DNA of 64,000 nucleotides from Sphingomonas phyllosphaerae FA2 (lineage in GTDB: Bacteria > Pseudomonadota > Alphaproteobacteria > Sphingomonadales > Sphingomonadaceae). Location: positions 3,734,895 to 3,798,894 of the forward strand of contig NZ_KE386571.1 of NCBI RefSeq assembly GCF_000427645.1. The letters run 5' to 3'. Made by a program: the position numbers and the translations under genes. Positions 44,645-53,334 of the stretch are shown one piece after another; position 1 is the first letter of the stretch, and each line of letters opens with the position of its first letter. The notes below the pieces were generated by a model, which searched no databases, had not been told where the DNA came from, and saw nothing but the letters and a program-made list of their open reading frames with translations.

Positions 44645-45294
44645 GCCCGCGCCTCCGCGCCACGGTGGAAGACGTTGTCGAGGGCCGCCGCTATTGCGTC
44701 CTCGCTCTGGCCGCCAACCAGCTCCAGTCCGCTAGCGAAAACGAAGTGCGGCACCGATCGCACACCCGACGTGCTGGAGCGACGCGCATCTGCTTCTGTC
44801 TCCAGCAGTTCGCGCTCGTTCTCGCATAGCGCGCGCACCTCACCGGAGCCGAAGCCATATCGCCCCGCCACGTCGGCGAGCACATCCACGGCCGAAATGT
44901 CCCGAGCGTCGAGGAAGTACGCTTTGATCAGGGCGACAGACAGACCGTGCTGGGTCCCCCGCGACCGTGCATGGCGGATGAGGGTTTGTGCAGCTTGCGT
45001 GCGGTAAACGCGCGGTTGGCGCCGTAAATCAAGATCAAGGCCTGATAGGCGTGCTTCTGCTTCCGGCCGCGCCCATGCCTGGGCCGGATCGGTGATGCCG
45101 TAGCGCGAGCGTAGCATGTCGACGATCGCCATGCCTTCTGGTGGACAGTCAGGCAGCAGCAAAACAGGATGGTGTACGATGTCGGCTTCAACCTGAGGGA
45201 AGCGCTCCGCCAGCACCTTCTCGAGGCGATGCTGCCCAATGAGGCACCAAGGGCAACTGATATCCGTGTAGAGATCGATCGTAGTGATAGTCAT
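44641..45294 (-). CDS. DsbA-family oxidoreductase, FrnE-like
   Basis: 217 residues, thioredoxin-fold with active site CPWC in YTDISCPWCLIG, and the helical insert of the FrnE/2-hydroxychromene isomerase-like group (GVRSVPHFVF with the cis-Pro). No signal peptide, so cytosolic. Divergent from the HxlR regulator at 45371 with 76 bases between, and coupled to the NmrA-like gene. HxlR regulators commonly control such redox pairs in response to aldehydes or thiol stress. Confidence 0.9.
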   Translation of the reverse strand: MTITTIDLYTDISCPWCLIGQHRLEKVLAERFPQVEADIVHHPVLLLPDCPPEGMAIVDMLRSRYGITDPAQAWARPEAEARLSGLDLDLRRQPRVYRTQAAQTLIRHARSRGTQHGLSVALIKAYFLDARDISAVDVLADVAGRYGFGSGEVRALCENERELLETEADARRSSTSGVRSVPHFVFASGLELVGGQSEDAIAAALDNVFHRGAEARA

Positions 45295-45370
45295 GGTATA
45301 TCCGCCGGGCTACTTCTGTTCGTTACACTAGATTGATACCTGGACGGAGAGCTCGCAAGGAGGCACATCG

Positions 45371-45781
45371 ATGACCGCAGCGAACATCGCTGTTCCCGAC
45401 ACCACGCAGGAATTGCCGCGATGCCGGGAGCTTGCCCCGATCTTGGCCAGGATCGGAGACAAATGGACGGTGCTGGTGGTCGGCGCGCTGGCGGGAGGAC
45501 CTCTGCGCTACAATGCTCTGCGGCGCACGGTTGAAGGCATCTCGCAGAGGATGCTCACGCTGACGCTGAAGGGGCTTGTCGAGGACGGGCTGGTATTGCG
45601 AACACTTTACCCAACGATCCCGCCACGGGTCGACTACGAGCTGACGCCGCTCGGCCGTACCCTGATCGATCCGCTGGTTGCCCTGTTTGAGTGGGCACGC
45701 GATCATCGCGCCGAAATTGAAACCGCTCGTGCCGCCGCTAGGACGGATGAGGGAGCAGCGGAGCGCGCAGCGCTTCCTTGA
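45371..45781 (+). CDS. HxlR-family transcriptional regulator
   Basis: 136 residues, winged helix-turn-helix of the HxlR type: Cys in PRCRELAPILARIGDKWTVL, GPLRYNALRRTVEGISQRML, LEDGLVLRTLYPTIPPRVDYELT. The lone Cys before the HTH is the position used for electrophile sensing in relatives such as HypR. Divergent from the DsbA-NmrA pair, which it probably regulates. The SDR at 45839 is convergent to it. Confidence 0.92.
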   Translation: MTAANIAVPDTTQELPRCRELAPILARIGDKWTVLVVGALAGGPLRYNALRRTVEGISQRMLTLTLKGLVEDGLVLRTLYPTIPPRVDYELTPLGRTLIDPLVALFEWARDHRAEIETARAAARTDEGAAERAALP

Positions 45782-45838
45782 GGGCAACCTGCCCGAGGCA
45801 CGCCCTAACGCGCGGCAGCCTCGGGCGATCACGGCCGC

Positions 45839-46609
45839 TCAGGCGGCCATGAAGGTGCCGTTGTCGACTACGAGGACGCGGCCAGTGACTGCCTTGCTCA
45901 TGTCGCTCGCGAAGAAGAGGATGGCGTTCGCCTGCTCGTCTGCGGTGGTGTCCTTGATATCGGTGTTGCCGTAGATCTCGTTGAACGGGAACATCGATCC
46001 CTCGTCCATCTCTCCGCCACGAGCCTTCTTCGTCATGGGCGTGTCGACGAAGCCGGGCGCGACGGCGTTGCACCGGATACCCGTGCCGGTGAAACGGACC
46101 GCGATGCTTTTGGTCATCGTGTTCACCGCGCCCTTGGTCGAGGTGTAGGCAAGGCCACAGAGCGGCAGCGAGCCGTTGATCGATGTGACGTTAACGATCG
46201 CACCTTCGCCGCGGGGCATGAAGTGCTGAACGGCTTCGCGGCAATGGCGAAACACGCTGCCGAAATTGGCCTGCACCACCTTGTCGAAGTGTTCGTCGGT
46301 GGTTTCCTCGATCGCCATCATCTCGCCCATGCCGGCGTTGTTGACGAGGATGTCCACTCGCCCGAACGCCTCGACGGCCTTGATGAAGGTGAGTTTGGGC
46401 GCCAGCGGATCGGATGAGTCAGCGTTGACGCCAATGATCCGGCCACCCGAACGCCCAAGGTCGGTGACAAGCTGATCCAGTTTCTCCTGACGGCGTCCGG
46501 TCGCGACGACGTTGGCACCATGCCGCAGGAACAGTTCGGCCGTGGCCCGACCGATGCCCTCGGTCGCACCGGTGATAATGGCGGTCTTGCCCTCGAGTAG
46601 CTTGGTCAT
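45839..46609 (-). CDS. Short-chain dehydrogenase/reductase
   Basis: 256 residues. TGATEGIG cofactor motif with Arg in ATGRRQEK (NADP preference), NNAG, Ser in VTSINGS and Tyr-x3-Lys in AYTSTKGAV. The ATG at 46609 has GAGGAA 6 bases upstream; the frame to 46744 overlaps the upstream SDR and was rejected. It follows the SDR at 46669 by about 60 bases on the same strand, so the pair is probably co-transcribed. Confidence 0.93.
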   Translation of the reverse strand: MTKLLEGKTAIITGATEGIGRATAELFLRHGANVVATGRRQEKLDQLVTDLGRSGGRIIGVNADSSDPLAPKLTFIKAVEAFGRVDILVNNAGMGEMMAIEETTDEHFDKVVQANFGSVFRHCREAVQHFMPRGEGAIVNVTSINGSLPLCGLAYTSTKGAVNTMTKSIAVRFTGTGIRCNAVAPGFVDTPMTKKARGGEMDEGSMFPFNEIYGNTDIKDTTADEQANAILFFASDMSKAVTGRVLVVDNGTFMAA

Positions 46610-46668
46610 CTGGAATTCCTCATGATGCTGGGTGGCGACAGCCTGCGCTCGGGCTGTCGCAAAGGGAG

Positions 46669-47460
46669 TCAGTTCGCGGAAAAGCCGCCGTCGATGGCGA
46701 GATACGCGCCGTGGACGAAGCGTGCGGCCGGACTGGAAAGCCACAATACCGCGGCTGCCACCTCTTCGGGCTTGCCGACGCGTCCGATGACCTGGAAGCG
46801 CTTGATTTCCTCCATGGCCTCAGGCTGCGTTTCCAGCATGGAGGCGACCATGGGAGTCTCGATCATGCCGGGGCAGACGGCGTTGATCTGAATGCCCCGC
46901 GAGGCGTAGGTCAGGGCGGTGCTGCGGGTGATGCCGATTACGCCATGCTTGGTTGCGGTGTAGGCGTCGAGATCGGCGGTGCCTACGAGACCTCCGACTG
47001 AGGCGCAGTTGACGATCGCCCCGCTTCCCTGCGCCCGCATGTGCTTCAGCTCGTGCTTCATGCTCGCCCAAAGGCCCCGCAGGTTGATCGCGACGACGCG
47101 ATCGAATTCTTCCGCGGGCTGATCGGCAATGTCCTGCTTGGGAGCCTGCACACCAGCGTTGTTGTAGGCGAAGTCGAGCCGCCCGAATGCTGAGACGGTC
47201 TTGTCGATTGCCGCGGCGACCTGAGCCTCGTCCGAGACGTCGCAAACGACGCCCATTGCCCGGTAGCCTGCTTCGTTGATCTTCTCGGCTGCCGCGTGGA
47301 CTTTGTCCTCGTCGATGTCAGCCAGCATGACGGCCGCCCCTGATTGGGCATAACCGCATGCCGCAGCGAAGCCGATGCCTTGCTGTGCACCAGTAACGAA
47401 GGCGACCTTGCTGGTGAAGTCGTAGGTCACCCCGGTTCCGAAGTCGAAGAGGCTTGTCAT
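46669..47460 (-). CDS. Short-chain dehydrogenase/reductase
   Basis: 263 residues. TGAQQGIG cofactor motif, Asp in LADIDEDK (NAD preference), NNAG, Ser in NCASVGG and Tyr-x3-Lys in AYTATKHGV. It ends VHGAYLAIDGGFSAN. Clearly related to the SDR at 30313-31074 (shared LDFA.NNAG, CMKHEL-like, AVCPG and VLWL.SP segments). The 400-bp gap upstream holds repeat-like sequences and the divergent epimerase-like gene. Confidence 0.93.
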   Translation of the reverse strand: MTSLFDFGTGVTYDFTSKVAFVTGAQQGIGFAAACGYAQSGAAVMLADIDEDKVHAAAEKINEAGYRAMGVVCDVSDEAQVAAAIDKTVSAFGRLDFAYNNAGVQAPKQDIADQPAEEFDRVVAINLRGLWASMKHELKHMRAQGSGAIVNCASVGGLVGTADLDAYTATKHGVIGITRSTALTYASRGIQINAVCPGMIETPMVASMLETQPEAMEEIKRFQVIGRVGKPEEVAAAVLWLSSPAARFVHGAYLAIDGGFSAN

Positions 47461-47620
47461 AAAATGCTCCTGATACTCTGTTGATTTCTGGGCGGTGCCG
47501 AACCCACAGATCGCCAGATTTTACGCAATGCGCTTATCGCACGAAGACGATATCGCTTCGTGTTGTGACATTTGCTAAAGGCGTTCTGATCTGCTGTTAT
47601 CGAGCTACGCAGTTCGATAT

Positions 47621-47686
47621 GAGTAACTCAGCGCGACGCAAAAGCGCTCAACGCGAGTGCTCATTGCGACGGTGAAAATCCTGCAC
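47621..47686 (+). repeat. 66-bp direct repeat, right copy (IS-end-like)
   Basis: Same orientation and same landmark spacing as 43903-43968. A short inverted match (AATTTTCACTGCTGCG, 47745-47760) follows 59 bases downstream. Together they enclose, or lie beside, the NmrA-DsbA-HxlR-SDR-SDR block. The remaining part of the 47461-47858 gap shows no gene. Confidence 0.5.
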
Positions 47687-47858
47687 TAATCGGGTTTGAG
47701 CGCCCGTTTGCAAAGGTGAGCGTCATTCAACCATTAAGGTGAAGAATTTTCACTGCTGCGTTGACCAAGCGTGGGAGGGCAAAGCATGCGTCCAGTCGTT
47801 ACCTCTTCAGAACGCACCGTGTGACAGCACGGCACCACTATCAAAGCGGAGAAGAGTT

Positions 47859-48830
47859 ATGTCGCGGATCATCGTCATTGGTGGCACCGGCCATGTCGGC
47901 ACCTACCTGGTTCCTGCGCTGGTCGAACAAGGGCACGACGTGGTGAGCGTCAGCCGGGGGCAAGCGAAGAGCTATTCTCACCATGCAGCCTGGGACCGCG
48001 TCGAGCAGGTTACCGCCGATCGTCAGGCTGAAGAGGAGGCTGGCACTTTCGCCAACCGGATCGTCGGGCTGAAGCCGGACGTCGTCATCGACCTCATCTC
48101 CTTCAAGCTGGCAAGCACGAAGCCACTGGTGGAGGCGCTACGCGGCAAGATCGAGCACTTCCTCCATTGCAGCACTCTGTGGGTCTACGGGCACACGGCC
48201 GCAGTGCCGGCGGACGAGAACGAGCCAATGAACCCGTTCGGCGAGTATGGCATCGACAAGGCCGAGATTGAGAAGTGGCTGATGCACGAGGCACGTACCT
48301 CAGGTTTTCCGGCAACGATCTTCCGCCCTGGTCAGATCGTCGGGGAAGGATGGACGCCCATCACCCCGCACGGCACCAACAAAGAGGCGATCTTCTCTCA
48401 AATGGCGCGGGGCGAGGAAATCACGCTGCCGAACCTTGGGCTGGAGACGGTCAACCATGTCCATGCCGCTGACATTGCACAGCTCGTGCAGCGCGCCATC
48501 ACCAACCGCAGTGTAGCGGTCGGCGAGACCTTCAACGCCGTGTCGGACACGGCGCTGAACCTGCGCGGCTATGCCGAGGAAATCTTCAAATGGTTCGGTC
48601 TCGAGCCGAAGATCGCCTACCTCCCGTACGAGGAGTGGATGAAGCAGCAGCCGGCCGAAGAGGCGCACCACTCCTGGGAGCATTTCGCACGCAGCTCGTG
48701 CCTTTCGATCGCGAAGGCGCGCCGCTTGCTCGGTTACGAGCCTGCCTACAGCAGCATCGCGTGCGTGAAGGAGTCGATCGCTTGGCTGATCGATAACGGC
48801 AAGGTTGAGAAGCCAGCGGCCTGGAACTGA
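47859..48830 (+). CDS. NAD-dependent epimerase/dehydratase family protein
   Basis: 323 residues. Extended-SDR fold: IIVIGGTGHVGTYLVPAL nucleotide site, YGIDKAEIEKWL carrying the Tyr-x3-Lys pattern, and FRPGQIVGEGW. The ATG at 47859 has a GGAGAAGAG site; the longer frame from 47739 runs through non-coding sequence. The substrate is unknown; sugar-nucleotide or small carbonyl compounds are both possible. Followed by an MFS gene 155 bases downstream on the same strand with a stem-loop between them. Confidence 0.88.
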   Translation: MSRIIVIGGTGHVGTYLVPALVEQGHDVVSVSRGQAKSYSHHAAWDRVEQVTADRQAEEEAGTFANRIVGLKPDVVIDLISFKLASTKPLVEALRGKIEHFLHCSTLWVYGHTAAVPADENEPMNPFGEYGIDKAEIEKWLMHEARTSGFPATIFRPGQIVGEGWTPITPHGTNKEAIFSQMARGEEITLPNLGLETVNHVHAADIAQLVQRAITNRSVAVGETFNAVSDTALNLRGYAEEIFKWFGLEPKIAYLPYEEWMKQQPAEEAHHSWEHFARSSCLSIAKARRLLGYEPAYSSIACVKESIAWLIDNGKVEKPAAWN

Positions 48831-48908
48831 TCGCCCGGTCGTCTCAGACTTACCCGTCACGCTGACGGGTGGCGGCGCCGCCACAGCCCCCCTCTCGAAC
48901 GGCGCCGC

Positions 48909-48952
48909 GTGCGCCTGGGTTGCGCGTCTTCCCCCGCGCGCAGCCCGGGCGC
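48909..48952 (+). terminator. Imperfect stem-loop after the epimerase-like gene
   Basis: Arms GCGCCTGGGTTGCGCG and CGCGCAGCCCGGGCGC pair with two mismatched or G-U positions around a loop of about 10 bases. No T tract follows; it may be a weak terminator or attenuator before the MFS gene. Confidence 0.35.
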
Positions 48953-48985
48953 CCTCCAAAATATGATTGAAAAGGAGAAGCCCGT

Positions 48986-50215
48986 ATGAGCGGCTTCACG
49001 TCCGCGACAGCGGGCAACCATTCCCCGTCGGGCGAGGATGGCACCCCGGTGCGCTGGAGCGCCGTCTATGCGCTGGCGCTGTGCAGCTTCGTGCTGGTCG
49101 CGTCCGAGTTCATGCCGATCAGCTTGTTGAGCCCGATCGCCGCCACGCTCGATCTGTCCCCCGGGCAGGTCGGACAGGCAATTGCCGCATCTGGCCTGTT
49201 CGCGCTGGGCACGAGCCTGCTCGTCACCAACATCTTTGGTGCGATCGACCGGCGCATCGTTTTGCTCGGCCTCACCGTCCTCCTGATGGTGTCCGGCGCG
49301 ATCGTGGCAACCGCGCCGAGCTTCCCGATCCTGATGGCCGGGCGTGCGCTGCTCGGCGTTGCAATCGGCGGGTTCTGGTCGATGTCGGCGGCCATCGCCA
49401 TGCGGCTAGTCCCGCAGGATGCCGTTCCCAAGGCACTCGCAATCGTCAACGGCGGCAACGCGCTTGCCTCGACGCTCGCCGCACCGCTCGGCAGCTTCCT
49501 CGGTAGCCTGATCGGGTGGCGGGGCACGTTCCTCGTCGCCGTTCCGCTCGGCCTATTGGCGCTGGTCTGGCAGTTCGTCACGGTGCCGTCGCTCCCCGCC
49601 GCGTGCAACGCTGGCGGCACGAAGGTCTTTGCGCTGCTGCGAAGGCCCGCGCTGGTGACAGGCCTGCTGGGCGTGCTGCTCTTCTTCGCCGGCCATTTCG
49701 CGCTGTTCACCTTCCTCCGCCCCTTCTTGGAGCATGTGACCGGGCTCGGCGTGTCGATGATCTCGCTGATGCTGCTGGTGATCGGCGTATCCGGCTTCAT
49801 CGGCACGGTCGTCATTGGCCGTTTCCTCGATGACGACCGGCTCTATCTGATGCTCGCCATCTTGCCGGCGATCATGGCGGCCGTTGCAGTCGCGCTAACG
49901 ATCTTCGGTGGCTCCACGCCGGCCGCGTTCGGTCTGCTCGCGATGTGGGGGCTGACGGGCACTGCGGCACCCGTGGCATGGTGGACCTGGCTCTCGCGCG
50001 CTGTGCCTGACGAGGCGGAAGCGGGCGGCGGGCTAATGGTCGCTGCCGCGCAGCTGGCTATCACGCTAGGGTCCGGCATCGGGGGCATCGTCTTCGACAC
50101 ACTGGGGATGAGGACTGAATTCCTCACCAGTGCGGCGTTGCTGTTCAGCACTGCTTGCATCGCCTGGTTCGCAATGCGTCCGCAAGGCCGACCGGCTCTC
50201 TGCGCCAGCTGCTGA
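48986..50215 (+). CDS. MFS transporter, DHA1 (AraJ/YdhP-like)
   Basis: 409 residues with about 12 membrane segments, starting VYALALCSFVLVASEFMPIS. Paralogous to the MFS gene at 27918-29117; both carry the GVAIGGFWSMSAA and NGG.ALA segments. AAGGAGAA ribosome site. Probably an exporter of small molecules. Precedes a LysR gene on the same strand that is paralogous to the LysR gene of the first MFS locus. Confidence 0.92.
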   Translation: MSGFTSATAGNHSPSGEDGTPVRWSAVYALALCSFVLVASEFMPISLLSPIAATLDLSPGQVGQAIAASGLFALGTSLLVTNIFGAIDRRIVLLGLTVLLMVSGAIVATAPSFPILMAGRALLGVAIGGFWSMSAAIAMRLVPQDAVPKALAIVNGGNALASTLAAPLGSFLGSLIGWRGTFLVAVPLGLLALVWQFVTVPSLPAACNAGGTKVFALLRRPALVTGLLGVLLFFAGHFALFTFLRPFLEHVTGLGVSMISLMLLVIGVSGFIGTVVIGRFLDDDRLYLMLAILPAIMAAVAVALTIFGGSTPAAFGLLAMWGLTGTAAPVAWWTWLSRAVPDEAEAGGGLMVAAAQLAITLGSGIGGIVFDTLGMRTEFLTSAALLFSTACIAWFAMRPQGRPALCASC

Positions 50216-50383
50216 ACGAGCCGCCATCCGATCAGTGATCCTACGTGTGGATCCCCGCTGCGAATAGTCGTCGCTTGCGCGGCACGTTGGTGGCAGGCTT
50301 CGCAGAAGCTGAAGCGACACGGCAGCGCCACGCCGGAGATGCGGCGAACGGCAGTGACGAAAAGAATCTTTGGGACCCGAAAG

Positions 50384-51292
50384 ATGCCAGTAGCTCGTTC
50401 ACAGCTGACCGATTTCTCCTACTTTCTGGCGATCGCCAAGCACCGAAGCTTTCGGTTGGCGGGCCTCGAGTTGGAGTTGAGCCCCTCAGCGATGAGTCAT
50501 GCGCTGAAGGGACTGGAAGCCCGGCTCGGTGTTCGGCTGATAAATCGGACGAACCGCAGTGTGACGTTGACAGCAGCCGGGGAGGAACTTCGCGATGCTA
50601 TCGAGCTGCCGCTCAGTGCGATTGATCAAGCCGTCGAACGGTTGAACAAGCACCGGGACTCGCCGATGGGGCGTATCCGGATCAACGCCCAGGTGGACGC
50701 GGCACACACTATCCTGCCGCCGGTACTAGCGCTCTTCGCGGAGCGTTATCCTGAGATCGAGGTCGAGATCGAGGCAACCGATCGGCTCGTGGACATCACC
50801 GCGGAGGGCTTTGATGCCGGCATTCGGATCAGCGGGACCGTTGGCGAGGACATGGTGGCTCAACGCATCTCAAGCGACATGCGCTGGGTGGTTGCGGGAG
50901 CGCCAGCCTATTTCGATCGCCACGGCGTCCCTGAGACGCCTCACGACCTGAAGCATCATCGTTGCGTCAGTGGTCGGCTCGGCGATGGGCGCATTTATCA
51001 ATGGGAGTTCAAGGGCCCAGATGGTGAGTTCTCGATCCCAGTGCCGACACAGTTTGTCACGAGTGATCGCGCGACCATGCTGGCGATGGCTACCGCAGGC
51101 ACCAGCCTAATGTATTGCATTGAGCCAGTGTTCATACCTTTCGTCGAGAAGGGGCAGCTTCGCATTGTATTGAACGACTGGGCGGTTGGCGACGAACACT
51201 ACCAGATCTACTATTCAAGTCGACGGCAAGTGCCACTCGGGCTTCGCCTTCTCATCGAACTGATACGGGAGGTCCGGCCGCTAGGCCTGTAA
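50384..51292 (+). CDS. LysR-family transcriptional regulator
   Basis: 302 residues from the ATG at 50384; an upstream ATG at 50339 adds 15 residues of unusual composition directly after a GGAG and is less likely. Helix-turn-helix FLAIAKHRSFRLAGLELE, SAMSHALKGLEARLG; substrate domain with FDAGIRISGTVGEDMVAQRI. Ends LIREVRPLGL. Paralogue of the regulator at 31193-32101. Confidence 0.92.
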   Translation: MPVARSQLTDFSYFLAIAKHRSFRLAGLELELSPSAMSHALKGLEARLGVRLINRTNRSVTLTAAGEELRDAIELPLSAIDQAVERLNKHRDSPMGRIRINAQVDAAHTILPPVLALFAERYPEIEVEIEATDRLVDITAEGFDAGIRISGTVGEDMVAQRISSDMRWVVAGAPAYFDRHGVPETPHDLKHHRCVSGRLGDGRIYQWEFKGPDGEFSIPVPTQFVTSDRATMLAMATAGTSLMYCIEPVFIPFVEKGQLRIVLNDWAVGDEHYQIYYSSRRQVPLGLRLLIELIREVRPLGL

Positions 51293-51502
51293 GGAGTTAC
51301 CGATCACCGAACGTGCGTGCCGCATCAGCAGCTACGTGGGGCGCTCAGGCTCAAATACTCCAGATACCACAGCAAAGAACCGCTCGCCTGACGGCGTACC
51401 AAGCGGTGTCTTCTCCGAGTAAGATATCATCCGTTCGGGAGCGGTACACCCGTCAACCGTTACGCATCAATCGCGGACTAATCCGCAAAGCAGGAAAGTG
51501 AA

Positions 51503-52039
51503 ATGCAGATCAAAATCGTAATTGCGAGCGTCTTGGCAGCTACTTCTGGCTCTGTCATCGCCAACTCGGCTACGGCCGAGTGCCGCCCCGGACCGACGCG
51601 TTTGCAGTTGCCGGGTCAAACGCTGGCCGAGCGCATCAAGATGCTGTCACGTGCCACTGGCTGCACGATTGAAGCCAATCCGCGGCAGGTTGCAGGAAAG
51701 CGTGCCTCCGTTCTCAGGGGTAACGTCACGACCGACGAAGCGATCTTCCGGTCGGTCAAGGGCACCGGGCTCGAGGCGAGTCCGGTCCAAGGGCGCTGGC
51801 AGATCAACCGCGACCAGCAACATTTCTTTGCTGGTCGGATCGCAAAGAGCCAGGCGCGTATCGCAGCGGGCCAGAAGGCTGGGCGGCTGACGAACGCGCA
51901 GGCGACGAGCTTCCGCCGCCAGTTGGCCGCGGTGCGGGAGGGTGTCGCGATTAACGTACGTGATCAGGGCTTTTTGAGCGCTGCCGAACTCTCCAACTAT
52001 CGCTCCACGGTGGATAGGGTAGATCAGCGGCTGCGCTGA
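51503..52039 (+). CDS. Exported STN-domain protein
   Basis: 178 residues. Sec signal peptide (QIKIVIASVLAATSGSVIANSATA), then an STN (secretin/TonB short N-terminal) domain at about residues 33-95: LQLPGQTLAERIKMLSRATG, AGKRASVLRGNVTTDEAIF, GTGLEA. A helical, Arg/Gln-rich C-terminal part follows without known motif. STN domains usually sit at the front of TonB-dependent transducers and secretins, so a free-standing one is unusual. No receptor, FecI or FecR gene is adjacent, but an IS3 element begins 11 bases after the stop and may have replaced neighbours. Confidence 0.8.
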   Translation: MQIKIVIASVLAATSGSVIANSATAECRPGPTRLQLPGQTLAERIKMLSRATGCTIEANPRQVAGKRASVLRGNVTTDEAIFRSVKGTGLEASPVQGRWQINRDQQHFFAGRIAKSQARIAAGQKAGRLTNAQATSFRRQLAAVREGVAINVRDQGFLSAAELSNYRSTVDRVDQRLR

Positions 52040-52083
52040 GCAGCGCGGATGAGCAGCCCCCACCGGGTGGTCCGGGTAGATAG

Positions 52084-52989
52084 TTAGTGCATTGTCGTCT
52101 CCGCCGCCATTGCCGGGCGCAGGTGGAGCGAAGCGGAACCGGAGGCCGGCAATGGCGGCGTCGCCGCTTCTGGTGCGGGTGGGCGATAGCCCAGGCTGCT
52201 ATGTGGCTGGATGGTGTTGTAGTGGCGCCGCCACGCCTCGATCAGCATTCTGGCCTCGGCGAGGCTGTAGAAGATCTCTCCGTTAAGCAGCTCGTCACGC
52301 AGCGAGCCATTGAAGCTCTCGTTGTAGCCGTTCTCCCATGGCGAGCCTGGCGTGATGTAGAGCGTGTTCACGCCGATCTGCCCAAGCCATTTCTGGACTG
52401 CGGTGGCGATGAACTCGCTGCCGTTGTCCGATCTGATATGGGCAGGCGGGCCCCGGTCAATGAACAGCTCGGCCAGGGCCGCCAGCACATCTTCGTGGCG
52501 AAGCTGACGGGCGACCACCAGCGCCAGGCACTCGCGGCTGGCCTCGTCGATGATCGTGAGGATGTGGAACTTGCGCCCGTCGTGCGTCCGTGCCTCGACA
52601 AAGTCGTACGCCCAGATGTGCCCGGGATATTCCGGCCGCAGCCGAATACACGAGCCATCGTTCAACCACAGCCGACCACGTTTCGGCTGTCGCTGAGGCA
52701 CCTTCAGCCCCTCGCGTCGCCAGATCCGTTCCACCCGTTTGTGGTTCACCGACCAGCCGGCCGCATGCAGCAGTGCGGTTACCCGGCGATAGCCGTAGCG
52801 CCCGTACTGCCTGGCCAGCGCGACGATGTCGTCGGTCAGCGCCTCCTCGTCATCTGCCCCACACGGCACTTTGCGCTGCGTCGACCGATGCTGCCCGAGG
52901 ACGCGGCACACCCGTCGCTCGGACACATCCAGCACCTCACGCACCTGGTCGATGCACCGCCGGCGCCGTGCGGGGCTCAGAAGTTTCCC
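52084..52989 (-). CDS. IS3-family transposase OrfB (made by -1 frameshift)
   Basis: rve-type integrase. The DDE residues are Asp in WAYDFVEART, Asp in RSDNGSEF and Glu in NGYNESFNGSLRDE. Helix-turn-helix part SERRVCRVLGQHRS comes first. It has no good start of its own and is expected as an OrfAB fusion through G_GGA_AAC at 52983-52989. Frame intact to its stop at 52084. Confidence 0.9.
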   Translation of the reverse strand, partial: GKLLSPARRRRCIDQVREVLDVSERRVCRVLGQHRSTQRKVPCGADDEEALTDDIVALARQYGRYGYRRVTALLHAAGWSVNHKRVERIWRREGLKVPQRQPKRGRLWLNDGSCIRLRPEYPGHIWAYDFVEARTHDGRKFHILTIIDEASRECLALVVARQLRHEDVLAALAELFIDRGPPAHIRSDNGSEFIATAVQKWLGQIGVNTLYITPGSPWENGYNESFNGSLRDELLNGEIFYSLAEARMLIEAWRRHYNTIQPHSSLGYRPPAPEAATPPLPASGSASLHLRPAMAAETTMH

Positions 52990-53255
52990 CGCGCCGCCTC
53001 CTGCAGGATCAGCTTGTCCAATGTCAGGTCCGAGATCGCGCGACGCAGCCGGAGGTTCTCCTTCTCCAGGTCCTTCATCCGACGCGCCTGATCCGTCTTC
53101 AGACCACCATATTCCTTGCGCCATCGGTAATAGGTCTGCTCGCTGACTGCGATGCGCCGGCATGCCTCGGCCGTCGTGCCGCCCTGGCCCAGCATGATCT
53201 CAACCTCACGCAGCTTGCCGATGATCTCCTCGGGCTTGTGCTTCTTCGCTGGCAT
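52977..53255 (-). CDS. IS3-family transposase OrfA
   Basis: 92 residues. Helix-turn-helix EIIGKLREVEIMLGQGG, ACRRIAVSEQTYYRWRKEYGG, then a leucine-zipper-like helix LEKENLRLRRAISDLTLDKL. Its end ...CGG GGA AAC TTC TGA contains the canonical -1 heptamer G_GGA_AAC. Confidence 0.92.
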   Translation of the reverse strand: MPAKKHKPEEIIGKLREVEIMLGQGGTTAEACRRIAVSEQTYYRWRKEYGGLKTDQARRMKDLEKENLRLRRAISDLTLDKLILQEAARGNF

Positions 53256-53334
53256 TCCTCGTCCCTTCCTCGATCCAGACTGTCATAGTCGATGGACCAC
53301 TCAGAAGGGGGCAGCTCACTTTCCTGAACTTGCC

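Larger units (their letters stand above)
52050..53318 (-). mobile_element. IS3-family insertion sequence (IS407-like), complete
   Basis: About 1.27 kb. Terminal inverted repeats: left TGAGCAGCCCCC...GTGGTCC, right (complement) TGAGCTGCCCCC...GTGGTCC. Two reading frames, orfA and orfB, joined by a -1 slippery heptamer. Flanking bases (CGGA left, CTTT right) do not form a target duplication, so it may be a product of recombination with the decayed relative that starts right after it. Confidence 0.9.

Noticed and set aside
48909..48952. Stem-loop as a riboswitch before the MFS gene
   Set aside because: Only one imperfect stem is seen with no known aptamer pattern; listed as a weak terminator instead.
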